Shown piece after piece: positions 1 to 5,731 of a DNA stretch of 8,313 nucleotides. A program made the position numbers and the translations under genes. Positions within the stretch are counted from its first letter, which is position 1, and each line of letters begins with the position of its first letter. Below the pieces are notes generated by a model. It was given only the letters and a program-made list of their open reading frames with translations, did not search any database and was not told the DNA's origin. The DNA is from Bacteroidota bacterium (GTDB lineage Bacteria > Bacteroidota > Bacteroidia > Chitinophagales > Chitinophagaceae): the NCBI GenBank assembly GCA_028875955.1, contig JAGWTX010000083.1:1-8313 (forward strand), in the 5' to 3' direction.

Positions 1-941
1 TCAGGGGTGATGAATGAACCCGAGTTCGGACTGGGTGCAAAAACATTGCCACCCAGATCCATCAGGCTGGCCCCCAGTTTCCAGTCGTAATTCAGGGTAT
101 TATTCGGCCGGCCTTCGTTCATTTCAGGTTGATAGGTCAGGTATTCAATACCCAGACTTAAACCCAGCCCGTTTTTTGATTTGGACATGAAATCCTTAAA
201 ACTGTTTTCATCATAATTGGCAGAATAACCGAAAGAACCATTGCCGCCGGAAAAATAATAAGCGGTATCCGTGGCGGTTTTGGCTTCCAGGTAGCTGAGT
301 TTATTCATCTTGAAAAAAGCCCCGGAGATTCCTTTCATGATCTGCAGGGTAACACCCGCACTTAATCTCGAATGGTTGTCTTCCTGTATGACCGCAGCAT
401 AATTCAGGTCAGCTTCCATCCAGCCGGCCTGTGTGCCATATGCCTGCAGGTTCGGGGTGCTGCGGTTAGCTATCAAAAAGTCATGGATACTGTTGATCGA
501 ATCGGTTAACACAAAGGGCTGGGCCTTACTATGGGTATAGGAACGCATCCGGAAACCAAAGTTAAAAGCATGTTTTTGATCGATTTTATAGAGAAAATCA
601 AACAGACTCAGATCCATCGTACTGTGCAGAAACTTACCGGAATAACCTTCGTTGGCGGAAAGCGTGGCATTTGTATGATTGGACAATGAAAAATTCTTCA
701 GATAGAGGAAGTTGCTGCTGATTTTTGCCTGTGCGGAAAACAAGGTCAGATCCCACTGATAGGCGGAGTTCACAGGGGAAGCCGGGTTATTGAAATAGGC
801 CGTACTACCTGTAAAAGCAGATCCGTGCAAAGCCTGATAACCCTGTGCGCCAGACCTGGGGGTGAAGAGACAACCCGTTAAAAAAAGGAAAAAAAGCTGT
901 TTTCGCATCATAATGGGATGTATAGATACATTTTTTTTCAT
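1..941 (-). CDS. DUF5723-type outer-membrane protein, N-terminal part (runs off left edge)
   Basis: Reading the minus strand from base 941 gives an uninterrupted frame to the window edge, about 313 codons with no stop. The N-terminus has a basic start (MKK, then MMRKQ), a hydrophobic core LFFLFLTGCLF and a likely signal-peptidase I site after SGA. The mature part reads GYQALHGSAFTGSTAYFNNPAS and then WDLTLFSAQAKISSNFLYLKN, the opening typical of DUF5723 proteins of Bacteroidota. Alternating hydrophobic and polar stretches rich in Tyr, Phe, Asn and Gly suggest an outer-membrane beta-barrel. Two in-frame starts are possible: 941 (MKKNVSIHPIMM) and 911 (MMRKQ); 941 is chosen because its context is A-rich, but 911 gives the more classical short signal peptide. 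The C-terminal half, which in relatives may carry an OmpA-like domain, is outside the window. The gene is divergent from the sigma-factor block. Family call is from memory of sequence style; precise function is unknown. Confidence 0.75.
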   Translation of the reverse strand, partial: MKKNVSIHPIMMRKQLFFLFLTGCLFTPRSGAQGYQALHGSAFTGSTAYFNNPASPVNSAYQWDLTLFSAQAKISSNFLYLKNFSLSNHTNATLSANEGYSGKFLHSTMDLSLFDFLYKIDQKHAFNFGFRMRSYTHSKAQPFVLTDSINSIHDFLIANRSTPNLQAYGTQAGWMEADLNYAAVIQEDNHSRLSAGVTLQIMKGISGAFFKMNKLSYLEAKTATDTAYYFSGGNGSFGYSANYDENSFKDFMSKSKNGLGLSLGIEYLTYQPEMNEGRPNNTLNYDWKLGASLMDLGGNVFAPSPNSGSFITP

Positions 942-1019
942 GTTTGCAGTCCTGGGTATCCGACCACTCGGAAAAGCTGCTGGCAGCCTCCTTGCATTTA
1001 TTTGATAATCAGGGAAAAC

Positions 1020-1027
1020 CAAAAATA
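1020..1027 (-). promoter_or_regulatory. Possible -7 box (TATTTTTG) for the DUF5723 gene
   Basis: On the minus strand TATTTTTG matches the Bacteroidota TANNTTTG element exactly. It would leave a leader of roughly 70 nt before the 941 start. No TTTG or TTG lies at the expected distance upstream, so the call is weak. Confidence 0.3.
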
Positions 1028-1074
1028 AAGGCTTTTTTCGGGTACTTTAAAAATACCAGGCTTTTATGGATTTT

Positions 1075-1105
1075 GGCGAAGGTTTTTGTAGGTTGTAACG
1101 TCTAA
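1075..1105 (+). promoter_or_regulatory. Candidate ECF-type promoter of the sigma-factor operon
   Basis: GGCGAAGG (1075-1082) followed by TTTTTG, then 16 nt after GGCGAAGG the heptamer CGTCTAA (1099-1105). CGTC is the -10 core of many ECF sigma promoters. A close copy of the first element with a similar -10 core lies before the YHYH gene at 2715. Predicted start of transcription would be near 1110, just before the TTG start codon. No housekeeping TANNTTTG box was seen in this gap, which fits autoregulation. The link to this sigma factor is inference. Confidence 0.4.
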
Positions 1106-1121
1106 TCATCTAACCAGGTAA

Positions 1122-1697
1122 TTGTTGAACGAACAGGATTTTATTCTTTTACTCAGGCAGGGTAACCAGCAGGCTTTCAAACAGCTGGTTGAAACCTGGC
1201 AGCACATGGTATACAATACCGTGTTGAGTATCGTGCAGGATGAGCAGGAAGCGGAAGATGTATCACAGGAAGTATTTATCCAGATCTATCAGTCCGTGCA
1301 TGCTTTCAGGGGTGACGCGAAACTGTCTACCTGGATCTATCGGGTAGCCCTTACCAAAGCCCTGGATGCGGAAAGAAAGAAAAAGGCAAAGAAAAGGATC
1401 GCAAACCTGAAGACCTGGATCGGTATCGGTGACAGTGAGAAGGAAACGGAAGCCATCCACTTCCAGCATCCGGGTGTGTTATTGGATAAAAAGGAACAAG
1501 CCGCCATGCTTTTCAAAGCCATGCAGAAAATACCGGAAAACCAGCGGATCGCATTTACCCTGATCAAGGCGGAAGGTTTGAACTATGAGGAAACGGCGGC
1601 CATCATGAATCTCACGATAAAAGCGGTGGAAGCATTGATGCACCGGGCCAAGGACAACCTGAAAAAACAATTGCAATCATTTTATACCAATCAATAA
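1122..1697 (+). CDS. ECF-family RNA polymerase sigma factor
   Basis: The 191-residue protein has the size and two-domain layout of an ECF (extracytoplasmic function) sigma factor. Region 2 spans about residues 13-80, with DVSQEVFIQIY in region 2.2 and LSTWIYRVALTKALD in regions 2.3-2.4, the parts that bind core polymerase and the -10 element. A basic linker (ERKKKAKKR) leads to region 4, about residues 127-184, with IPENQRIAF and the helix-turn-helix LNYEETAAIMNLTIKAVEAL. Only TTG codons can serve as start: an in-frame TAA lies at 1119-1121, and the first ATG would delete part of region 2. TTG at 1125 is better placed behind the AGG at 1116-1118 and gives the usual MNEQDF opening, so the true start may be 1125. 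It heads a plus-strand block and is followed 11 bp later by a putative anti-sigma gene, the standard arrangement. It probably directs transcription of its own operon. Confidence 0.95.
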   Translation: MLNEQDFILLLRQGNQQAFKQLVETWQHMVYNTVLSIVQDEQEAEDVSQEVFIQIYQSVHAFRGDAKLSTWIYRVALTKALDAERKKKAKKRIANLKTWIGIGDSEKETEAIHFQHPGVLLDKKEQAAMLFKAMQKIPENQRIAFTLIKAEGLNYEETAAIMNLTIKAVEALMHRAKDNLKKQLQSFYTNQ

Positions 1698-1708
1698 ACC
1701 GGGTTTAT
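1694..1708 (+). promoter_or_regulatory. Short inverted repeat between sigma stop and anti-sigma start
   Basis: ATAAACC-G-GGTTTAT is a perfect 7-base inverted repeat that contains the sigma stop codon and ends one base before the ATG at 1709. As RNA it could fold into a small 5-6 bp hairpin that covers the initiation region of the next gene. A role in translational coupling is possible but unproven; the stem is weak. Confidence 0.3.
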
Positions 1709-2047
1709 ATGGAATCAGAAAATTTTACACAAAACGATTTCGGTCCCGTTCTGGATAGTTTGGATGGCATCCGGCGGGCAGAAATGCCGGCATTTTTTTA
1801 TACCCGTTTGCAGGCCCGTCTGGAAAAACAAACCACCCGGGAAGGCGCATTCTGGAAAATACTGGCAAAGCCGGCTTTTTCAATACTCACCTTATCCCTG
1901 TTGGTGGTCCTGAATGTGGCAGCCATCCGTTTTTTCACAAGGAATCAGCAGGCTTCCGATACAAAACAAACATCGGCCATTCAGAAATTTGCAAACGAGT
2001 ACGACCTGGGTATTACCTCGGTGTATGCTGAAAATTCCGACAAATAA
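1709..2047 (+). CDS. Putative membrane-anchored anti-sigma factor
   Basis: A 112-residue protein with a soluble N-terminal part (1-52), one hydrophobic segment at about 56-75 (FSILTLSLLVVLNVAAIRFF) and a short polar C-terminal part of some 35 residues. This suggests a cytoplasmic sigma-binding domain, one inner-membrane span and a small periplasmic tail. The stretch VLDSLDGIRRAEMPAFFYTRL recalls the N-terminus of the short unnamed proteins that follow ECF sigma genes in Bacteroidota; there is no visible zinc-binding HxxxCxxC motif, so it is not a ZAS-type anti-sigma factor. The gene starts 11 bp after the sigma stop and is followed by a periplasmic Spy-like protein, which matches the CnrH-CnrY-CnrX type of organisation. 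The anti-sigma role is inferred from position, size and topology only. Confidence 0.7.
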   Translation: MESENFTQNDFGPVLDSLDGIRRAEMPAFFYTRLQARLEKQTTREGAFWKILAKPAFSILTLSLLVVLNVAAIRFFTRNQQASDTKQTSAIQKFANEYDLGITSVYAENSDK

Positions 2048-2117
2048 TGCCTGCCAAAAGATCATCCGGGATGCCGCAACATGTTTTGCTGACCGTTAAT
2101 TTTTTTAATCGTTTAAG

Positions 2118-2702
2118 ATGAATTATTTCTCAAAAAACAGATGGGTGGGAATCGCCTTGTTATTCCTGGTTTTACTAAACCTGGGCACCCTCACCACCCT
2201 TTGGCTGATGCGTCCCAACAGAATGGGGCCGCCTGCAAAGGCAGGCTCGGGTGTGGTTGATTTTATTGTGCAGGAACTGGGTTTTGATTCGGCCCAAAAA
2301 AAGCAGCTCATCCTGCTAAGGGAAGAGCATCAGCAAAAGATAAGGGAGGTCAGGCGGAAAAACAGGGATGCTAAAAACGTATTTTTTGCATTGTTGAAGG
2401 ATAGCAGCCTCAGTGAGGAGGCATTGGATAAAGCAGCCATCGCATCTGCAGCCTATGATGCTGAAACGGATAAACTTACTTTTCTTCATTTCAGGGAGAT
2501 CCGAAAAATCTGCACTCCGGAGCAACAGAAAAAATTTGATCTGGTTATTCAGGAAGTGTTGCGAATGATTGCGCCGCCGCCTCCGGACGGGAATCCACCG
2601 GGTGGGCCCAATGGCAGAAGAAGAGAAGGACCGCCACCTGCTGACAGAAGAGATGGTCCGCCACCGGGAGATGATCACCGGCCACCCCCTCCGGAAGAAT
2701 AA
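2118..2702 (+). CDS. Membrane-anchored Spy/CpxP/CnrX-like periplasmic sensor with proline-rich tail
   Basis: The 194-residue protein has an N-terminal membrane anchor (about 10-31) without an obvious cleavage site, then a charged, helical region (about 45-152) resembling the Spy/CpxP/CnrX helical-hairpin fold. Residues ICTPEQQKKFD (131-141) correspond to the LTxxQ-type motif of this family, and LGFDSAQKKQL (54-64) is a first copy. The last 42 residues are almost only Pro, Gly, Asp, Glu and Arg, with repeated GPPP units. Family members sense envelope damage or bind metals such as nickel, cobalt, copper or zinc. His71, His124 and His187 are candidate ligands, but no proven metal site can be read from sequence. 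Placed third after sigma and anti-sigma genes, it is the natural sensor that would release the sigma factor. The proline tail is an unusual addition and might contact cell wall or partner proteins. Confidence 0.8.
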   Translation: MNYFSKNRWVGIALLFLVLLNLGTLTTLWLMRPNRMGPPAKAGSGVVDFIVQELGFDSAQKKQLILLREEHQQKIREVRRKNRDAKNVFFALLKDSSLSEEALDKAAIASAAYDAETDKLTFLHFREIRKICTPEQQKKFDLVIQEVLRMIAPPPPDGNPPGGPNGRRREGPPPADRRDGPPPGDDHRPPPPEE

Positions 2703-2714
2703 AAAAATGTTAAG

Positions 2715-2746
2715 GGCGAAGGATTTTTGGATGAACCTGCATCCTA
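2715..2746 (+). promoter_or_regulatory. Candidate ECF-type promoter before the YHYH gene
   Basis: GGCGAAGG (2715-2722), then ATTTTTGG, and 17 nt after GGCGAAGG the heptamer CATCCTA (2740-2746). The first element repeats the one at 1075 with a single inserted base before the T-run, and the second resembles CGTCTAA there. The start codon at 2763 is 16 nt further on. I infer an internal promoter used by the same sigma factor. Confidence 0.35.
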
Positions 2747-2762
2747 TGGAAAAAATGCAATT

Positions 2763-3527
2763 ATGAAACCATTTCCATTTTCCTTTCTTTGTTTAACGGC
2801 TTTTGTAATTCTGATCAGTGTCTCCTGTAAAAAAGATACAACGGCTACCACTTCGGGATCTGGTACCGGAACCACCAATGCGGTATTGCCGGATGTCTAC
2901 AAAAAGTTTAATACCAATGTAACGGTATCCACAGACGGCACAACGATTACTGTAAAGAGTGATGGTGTTCCGGATCACAGCAGTTGTTATTTTGCAACTA
3001 CTGACAGTCGTTATCAATCGTATAACGGTACCAATGCCCATTTTTCAAAGAATCCAAACAGCATCGGAACCAAGAGTTTCACTTTTAAATTCCCGGCTTC
3101 TCCCGCAGTAAATGCTGCACATGAAGCCACGCCCTTGGGTCCCATAGGCGTTGCCATCAACGGGGTAGCGATCTACAATCAGTATGCAGGACCCAATCAG
3201 CCACTGACCAATGAGATCAATTCATTCGACCAGTACAATGGCCACCCTGATCAGAGTGCCACCTATCATTACCATGTTGAACCGCTCTATATCACCCAGA
3301 AAAATACCAAAAGCGCGCTGGTGGGTTTTTTACTGGATGGGTTTCCGGTTTATGGCCCCCTGGAGAATGGGAAGACATTGGTCAGTGCCGATCTGGATAC
3401 CTATCATGGTCATTTTGGTGTAACAACCGATTATCCCAATGGGATTTACCATTATCATATCACAGCCGATGCCCCCTATATCAATGGTGCCGGTTTTTAT
3501 GGAAGCAAGGGATCGGTTACCCAATAA
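2763..3527 (+). CDS. YHYH-domain lipoprotein
   Basis: From ATG 2763 the product is 254 residues. The start is chosen because MKPFPFSFLCLTAFVILISVSCKK is a clean lipoprotein signal with the acylated Cys22; an in-frame ATG 36 bases upstream would add a polar stretch ahead of it. After a Ser/Thr/Gly linker, residues about 70-252 form a YHYH domain: DHSSCYF near 71, the segment SFDQYNGHP (154-162), a first YHYH at 168-171, LLDGFPVYGPLE near 190-201, YHGHF at 214-218 and a second YHYH at 229-232 followed by TADAPYING. These paired histidine-aromatic motifs define the family; they are suited to metal binding, though the biochemical role is not established to my knowledge. The protein should sit at the periplasmic face or outer membrane. 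It lies between a CnrX-like sensor and a SCO1 protein, which supports a copper or other metal role by inference. Confidence 0.9.
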   Translation: MKPFPFSFLCLTAFVILISVSCKKDTTATTSGSGTGTTNAVLPDVYKKFNTNVTVSTDGTTITVKSDGVPDHSSCYFATTDSRYQSYNGTNAHFSKNPNSIGTKSFTFKFPASPAVNAAHEATPLGPIGVAINGVAIYNQYAGPNQPLTNEINSFDQYNGHPDQSATYHYHVEPLYITQKNTKSALVGFLLDGFPVYGPLENGKTLVSADLDTYHGHFGVTTDYPNGIYHYHITADAPYINGAGFYGSKGSVTQ

Positions 3528-3547
3528 AGCATGTGGCCATCAGTTGG

Positions 3548-3565
3548 AAAAGCCGGCTTTGTTTT
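3548..3565 (+). terminator. Weak hairpin with T-rich tail after the YHYH gene
   Basis: AAAGCCGGCTTT (3549-3560) is a perfect 12-base palindrome followed by GTTTT. The stem that can form in RNA is short, with a CCGG loop, so at most partial termination is expected. A second small repeat, ACAGG/CCTGT, lies at 3589-3607 without a T-run. The rest of the 130-bp gap shows no TANNTTTG box, so the next gene may depend on read-through. Confidence 0.2.
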
Positions 3566-3657
3566 CACTACCTGATGCCACAGAAATGACAGGTAAATCT
3601 TCCCTGTAAAACCTAGCAGTTCTCATAGAAAAACACAAATCAAAAAATCAAACTACC

Positions 3658-4074
3658 ATGAAATCGAAAAGATTATTTACGGGCATCGCTTTCTGTTGTT
3701 CCGTCTTATTTGCAAAGGCACAACCACCCAAAGCTCCCGGCATCGAAGAAAGACTTGCCCATGTGACAGGTAAGCTGGAAAAGGAAATTGAGTTAACGTC
3801 TGTCCAGAAAGAAAAAATCAAAGCCGCTTACCAGCAGTTTTTTGCATCCATGGAAAAGTTACGGGACAAGGACGGGAAACAGCAGCCACCGCCACCACCT
3901 CCGCCACCCCCTGCTGATAAAGCTGCCGTGGAAAAGCTGAGTAATGAAAGGGATGCGCAGATCAGAAAAGTATTATCCGCAGCACAGTATGCAAAATATA
4001 CCGAGATCGAAAAAACCATGCGACCTCCCGGACCCGGAAAACCCGGTATGCCCCCCATGCCAAAAAAAGATTAA
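3658..4074 (+). CDS. Secreted Spy-like protein with a nine-proline run
   Basis: This 138-residue protein begins MKSKRLFTGIAFCCSVLFAKAQ, a signal peptide probably cleaved after AKA at residue 21. The mature part is two charged helices joined by a loop: residues 27-72, with ELTSVQKEKI (45-54), and residues 86-121, with VLSAAQYAKY (105-114). These two LTxxQ-like motifs suggest a Spy/CpxP-type periplasmic protein. The loop holds nine consecutive prolines (77-85, bases 3886-3912), and the C-terminus is PPGPGKPGMPPMPKKD. It differs from the first Spy-like gene of the block in being cleaved rather than anchored and in having the proline run in the middle. Only one base separates its stop from the SCO1 start, so translation is probably coupled. 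A role as chaperone or metal buffer is inference. Confidence 0.75.
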   Translation: MKSKRLFTGIAFCCSVLFAKAQPPKAPGIEERLAHVTGKLEKEIELTSVQKEKIKAAYQQFFASMEKLRDKDGKQQPPPPPPPPPADKAAVEKLSNERDAQIRKVLSAAQYAKYTEIEKTMRPPGPGKPGMPPMPKKD

Positions 4075-4075
4075 C

Positions 4076-4738
4076 ATGAAACGTTTGCAATGGATCGCCT
4101 GTATGGGCATGATATGGTTTGCTGTTTCCTGTAAACAAAAGGTAAATCCGGAAACAGCCGCAGCGGCAACCTTACCCTTTTATAATACAGCTGATTTTAC
4201 ACCGGTATGGATCGCAAAAACATCACCTGCCTATGATTCGGTTCATACCATACCGGCTTTTCGTTTCACCAACCAATATGGTGAAACCATTACGGAGAAG
4301 GATTATCAGGGAAAGATTTATGTGGCAGATTTTTTCTTCACTTCCTGTCCGGGTATCTGTAAACAGCTCACGACGCATTTGGGGCTTGTTCAAAAAGCTT
4401 TTCAGGATGACAACCGGGTGATGTTGCTTTCGCATAGTGTGACGCCCGATCTGGATTCGGTAAAAGTGTTGCAGAAATATGCGCTTGCCTATGGCGTTCA
4501 AAAGGGGAAATGGAACCTGGTGACCGGCAACCGGGATCAATTGTATACCCTGGCACGCCGATCCTATTTTGCGGATGAGGATTTGGGTGAAAAAAAATCC
4601 GCTGCTGATTTCCTGCACACGGAAAATCTTTTGCTGATCGATACACATCGCAGGATTCGCGGTGTGTACAAAGGGACTTCGCTAAAAGATGTCAATGACC
4701 TGATCAGTGATATTGCATTGCTTGAAAAGGAAAACTAA
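4076..4738 (+). CDS. SCO1/SenC-family copper-binding lipoprotein
   Basis: The 220-residue product starts at ATG 4076, one base after the preceding stop; this start gives a lipoprotein signal ending FAVSC with acylated Cys19. The thioredoxin-like domain follows: HTIPAFRFTNQYGE (57-70), YVADFFFTSCPGIC (82-95) with the CxxxC pair Cys91 and Cys95, SHSVTPDLDS (119-128), and the conserved histidine in DFLHTENLLLID (His181). These three ligands are those that bind copper in SCO1 proteins, so the protein should be functional. SCO proteins deliver copper to the CuA site of cytochrome c oxidase or act in periplasmic redox and copper handling. No oxidase gene is visible in this window; its neighbours are Spy-like, YHYH and MORN lipoproteins, which points to a metal-stress or copper-handling operon instead of an oxidase assembly cluster. 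Confidence 0.95.
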   Translation: MKRLQWIACMGMIWFAVSCKQKVNPETAAAATLPFYNTADFTPVWIAKTSPAYDSVHTIPAFRFTNQYGETITEKDYQGKIYVADFFFTSCPGICKQLTTHLGLVQKAFQDDNRVMLLSHSVTPDLDSVKVLQKYALAYGVQKGKWNLVTGNRDQLYTLARRSYFADEDLGEKKSAADFLHTENLLLIDTHRRIRGVYKGTSLKDVNDLISDIALLEKEN

Positions 4739-4797
4739 AGGCGCAGGGAAGCTGATGGATGATGGACACCCGGATAGCAACCGATAAAAGCGATACC

Positions 4798-5415
4798 ATG
4801 AAACGAAGCCTATTCATTTTTTTGATGGTCATTTCCTGCAGGGATGCAGGAAGATTCCCGCAAAAAGAATTGCAGAAAAACGCAATGCATCCTGTGATTC
4901 CCGGCAAAGTGGTGAACTATGGGGATACCTCATTGCATATAGTAAATGGTGTTTTGTATGAAGGGGGGCAACCCTATAGCGGGATGGTTGAATCCTATTT
5001 TCCTGACGGGAAGATAAAGTTGAGACAATCTTTTTATAACGGGAAGGAAGAGGGTTTACGGAATGCCTATTATGCAAACGGAATTCCTGAATCGGTTCGT
5101 TATTACCGGAATGGGGAGAAGGACAGCGTACACAGGGGGTGGTGGCCCAATGGTCAGCTTCGGTATGAATACCATTTCCAGATGGGTAATTACGAAGGTG
5201 ACTGGAAAGAATGGTATGCCAGTGGTGTTCTGATGAAACATATTATTTACCAGTCCGGAAAAGAGCTGTCCGGTAAGGGATGGAGGGAAAATGGCAAACC
5301 CTATATGAGCTTTGTGAGAAAGGATGGGCGTTTGTACGGGTTGATCAATTCCAATCTCTGTTATTCACTCAGAAATGAGAAGGGCGAGTTTATTCCTGCC
5401 AGGGTAGTTAAATAG
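4798..5415 (+). CDS. MORN/YwqK-repeat lipoprotein
   Basis: From ATG 4798 the product is 205 residues with a lipoprotein signal MKRSLFIFLMVISC (Cys14). An in-frame ATG at 4759 would add 13 polar residues and break the signal, so it is not used. The body is a series of MORN/YwqK-type units with the pattern YxxGxxxGxxxxYYxxG: GQPYSGMVESYFPDGKIK (57-74), FYNGKEEGLRNAYYANGIP (79-97), RYYRNGEKDSVHRGWWPNGQ (101-120), NYEGDWKEWYASGVL (131-145) and YQSGKELSGKGWRENGKP (151-168). The end, NSNLCYSLRNEKGEF, is not repeat-like. Databases often label such proteins YwqK-family antitoxins, but no toxin is present and the lipoprotein signal places it in the envelope, so I would not adopt that label. It starts 59 bp after the SCO1 gene and closes the block. 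Its function is unknown. Confidence 0.85.
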   Translation: MKRSLFIFLMVISCRDAGRFPQKELQKNAMHPVIPGKVVNYGDTSLHIVNGVLYEGGQPYSGMVESYFPDGKIKLRQSFYNGKEEGLRNAYYANGIPESVRYYRNGEKDSVHRGWWPNGQLRYEYHFQMGNYEGDWKEWYASGVLMKHIIYQSGKELSGKGWRENGKPYMSFVRKDGRLYGLINSNLCYSLRNEKGEFIPARVVK

Positions 5416-5433
5416 ATTTTGTGCTGCAACTGC

Positions 5434-5455
5434 AGGTTGACAGGTCTGTCAACCT
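5434..5455 (+). terminator. Hairpin closing the seven-gene block
   Basis: AGGTTGACAG-GT-CTGTCAACCT is a perfect 10-base inverted repeat 18 bp after the MORN gene stop, followed by TTGTTCCGTT. The hairpin is strong and the downstream T content is moderate, so it fits a plus-strand terminator. The tight symmetry also resembles a protein-binding operator, but no promoter is nearby on this strand. Confidence 0.55.
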
Positions 5456-5475
5456 TGTTCCGTTCGAGACAAGCT

Positions 5476-5505
5476 AAAAAAAAGTCCCCTGTAGAAACAG
5501 GGGAC
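5476..5505 (-). terminator. Strong minus-strand intrinsic terminator
   Basis: GTCCCCTG (5484-5491) and CAGGGGAC (5498-5505) form a perfect 8-bp GC-rich stem with a 6-nt loop. Read on the minus strand the stem is followed by eight T, at 5483-5476, the classical intrinsic terminator. On the plus strand no T-run follows, so it works for minus-strand transcription: either the aminotransferase transcript 280 bp upstream or a small RNA starting near 5603. Confidence 0.85.
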
Positions 5506-5603
5506 GTCTTCGATTGCTTGCCATATAAGAAAAAAGATAAAGTAGTAATTGTTTAACCTGGAAATCAGTGATCAGCCTTTCGCTTATCCTATTTTTGTAT
5601 TGC
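5476..5603 (-). ncRNA. Candidate small RNA of about 130 nt
   Basis: A promoter-like sequence at 5608-5636 and the strong terminator at 5476-5505, both on the minus strand, bracket about 130 nt with no plausible protein-coding frame. The aminotransferase ends at 5787, with AT-rich palindromes in between, so the terminator is oddly distant to serve only that gene. I do not recognise the RNA as any known family. The alternative is a long aminotransferase 3' untranslated region. Confidence 0.35.
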
Positions 5604-5607
5604 ACTG

Positions 5608-5636
5608 TAAAAGTAGGAAAAAAACCGAAATCACAA
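5608..5636 (-). promoter_or_regulatory. Promoter-like sequence upstream of the candidate small RNA
   Basis: Minus strand: TTG (5636-5634), 18 nt, then TACTTTTA (5615-5608), which matches TANNTTTG except for the last base. Spacing is within the 17-23 nt range of Bacteroidota promoters. A start near 5603 is predicted. Confidence 0.4.
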
Positions 5637-5653
5637 CGTTATTTTTCAATATT

Positions 5654-5728
5654 TATTAATTATTTACAATTATTTAATAAAAAACGAGTTTTTTGGTTCA
5701 ATTAAATAATATGTAAATTAATTTAATA
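5654..5728. repeat. 75-bp AT-rich imperfect palindrome
   Basis: Centred on AAAAAA-CGAG-TTTTTT (5679-5694). Outward follow ATTATTTAAT (5669-5678) paired with ATTAAATAAT (5701-5710), then TATTTACA (5661-5668) against TGTAAAT (5712-5718), and TATTAA (5654-5659) against TTAATA (5723-5728), with small bulges and a 6-nt unpaired GGTTCA. Some of this is expected by chance in sequence this AT-rich, but the nested order of arms is notable. Confidence 0.6.
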
Positions 5729-5731
5729 TTT

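Noticed and set aside
942..1000. tRNA-like stretch on the minus strand, with CCGAGTGGTCGG resembling a D-arm and CTGCAAA resembling a Cys anticodon loop
   Set aside because: The anticodon stem does not pair, and no variable region, T-arm or acceptor stem follows. It is a chance resemblance or at most a decayed fragment.
1914..2099. 61-codon plus-strand frame overlapping the anti-sigma gene end
   Set aside because: It is out of frame with the supported gene, has no family features, and lacks its own initiation context.
4759..4797. Upstream ATG of the MORN lipoprotein
   Set aside because: It adds polar residues before the lipoprotein signal; the ATG at 4798 gives a correct signal and Cys position.
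5474..5524. 16-codon minus-strand frame beginning MASNRRRP across the terminator
   Set aside because: The coding frame is made of the terminator stem and its T-run; no start signal or conservation can be seen.
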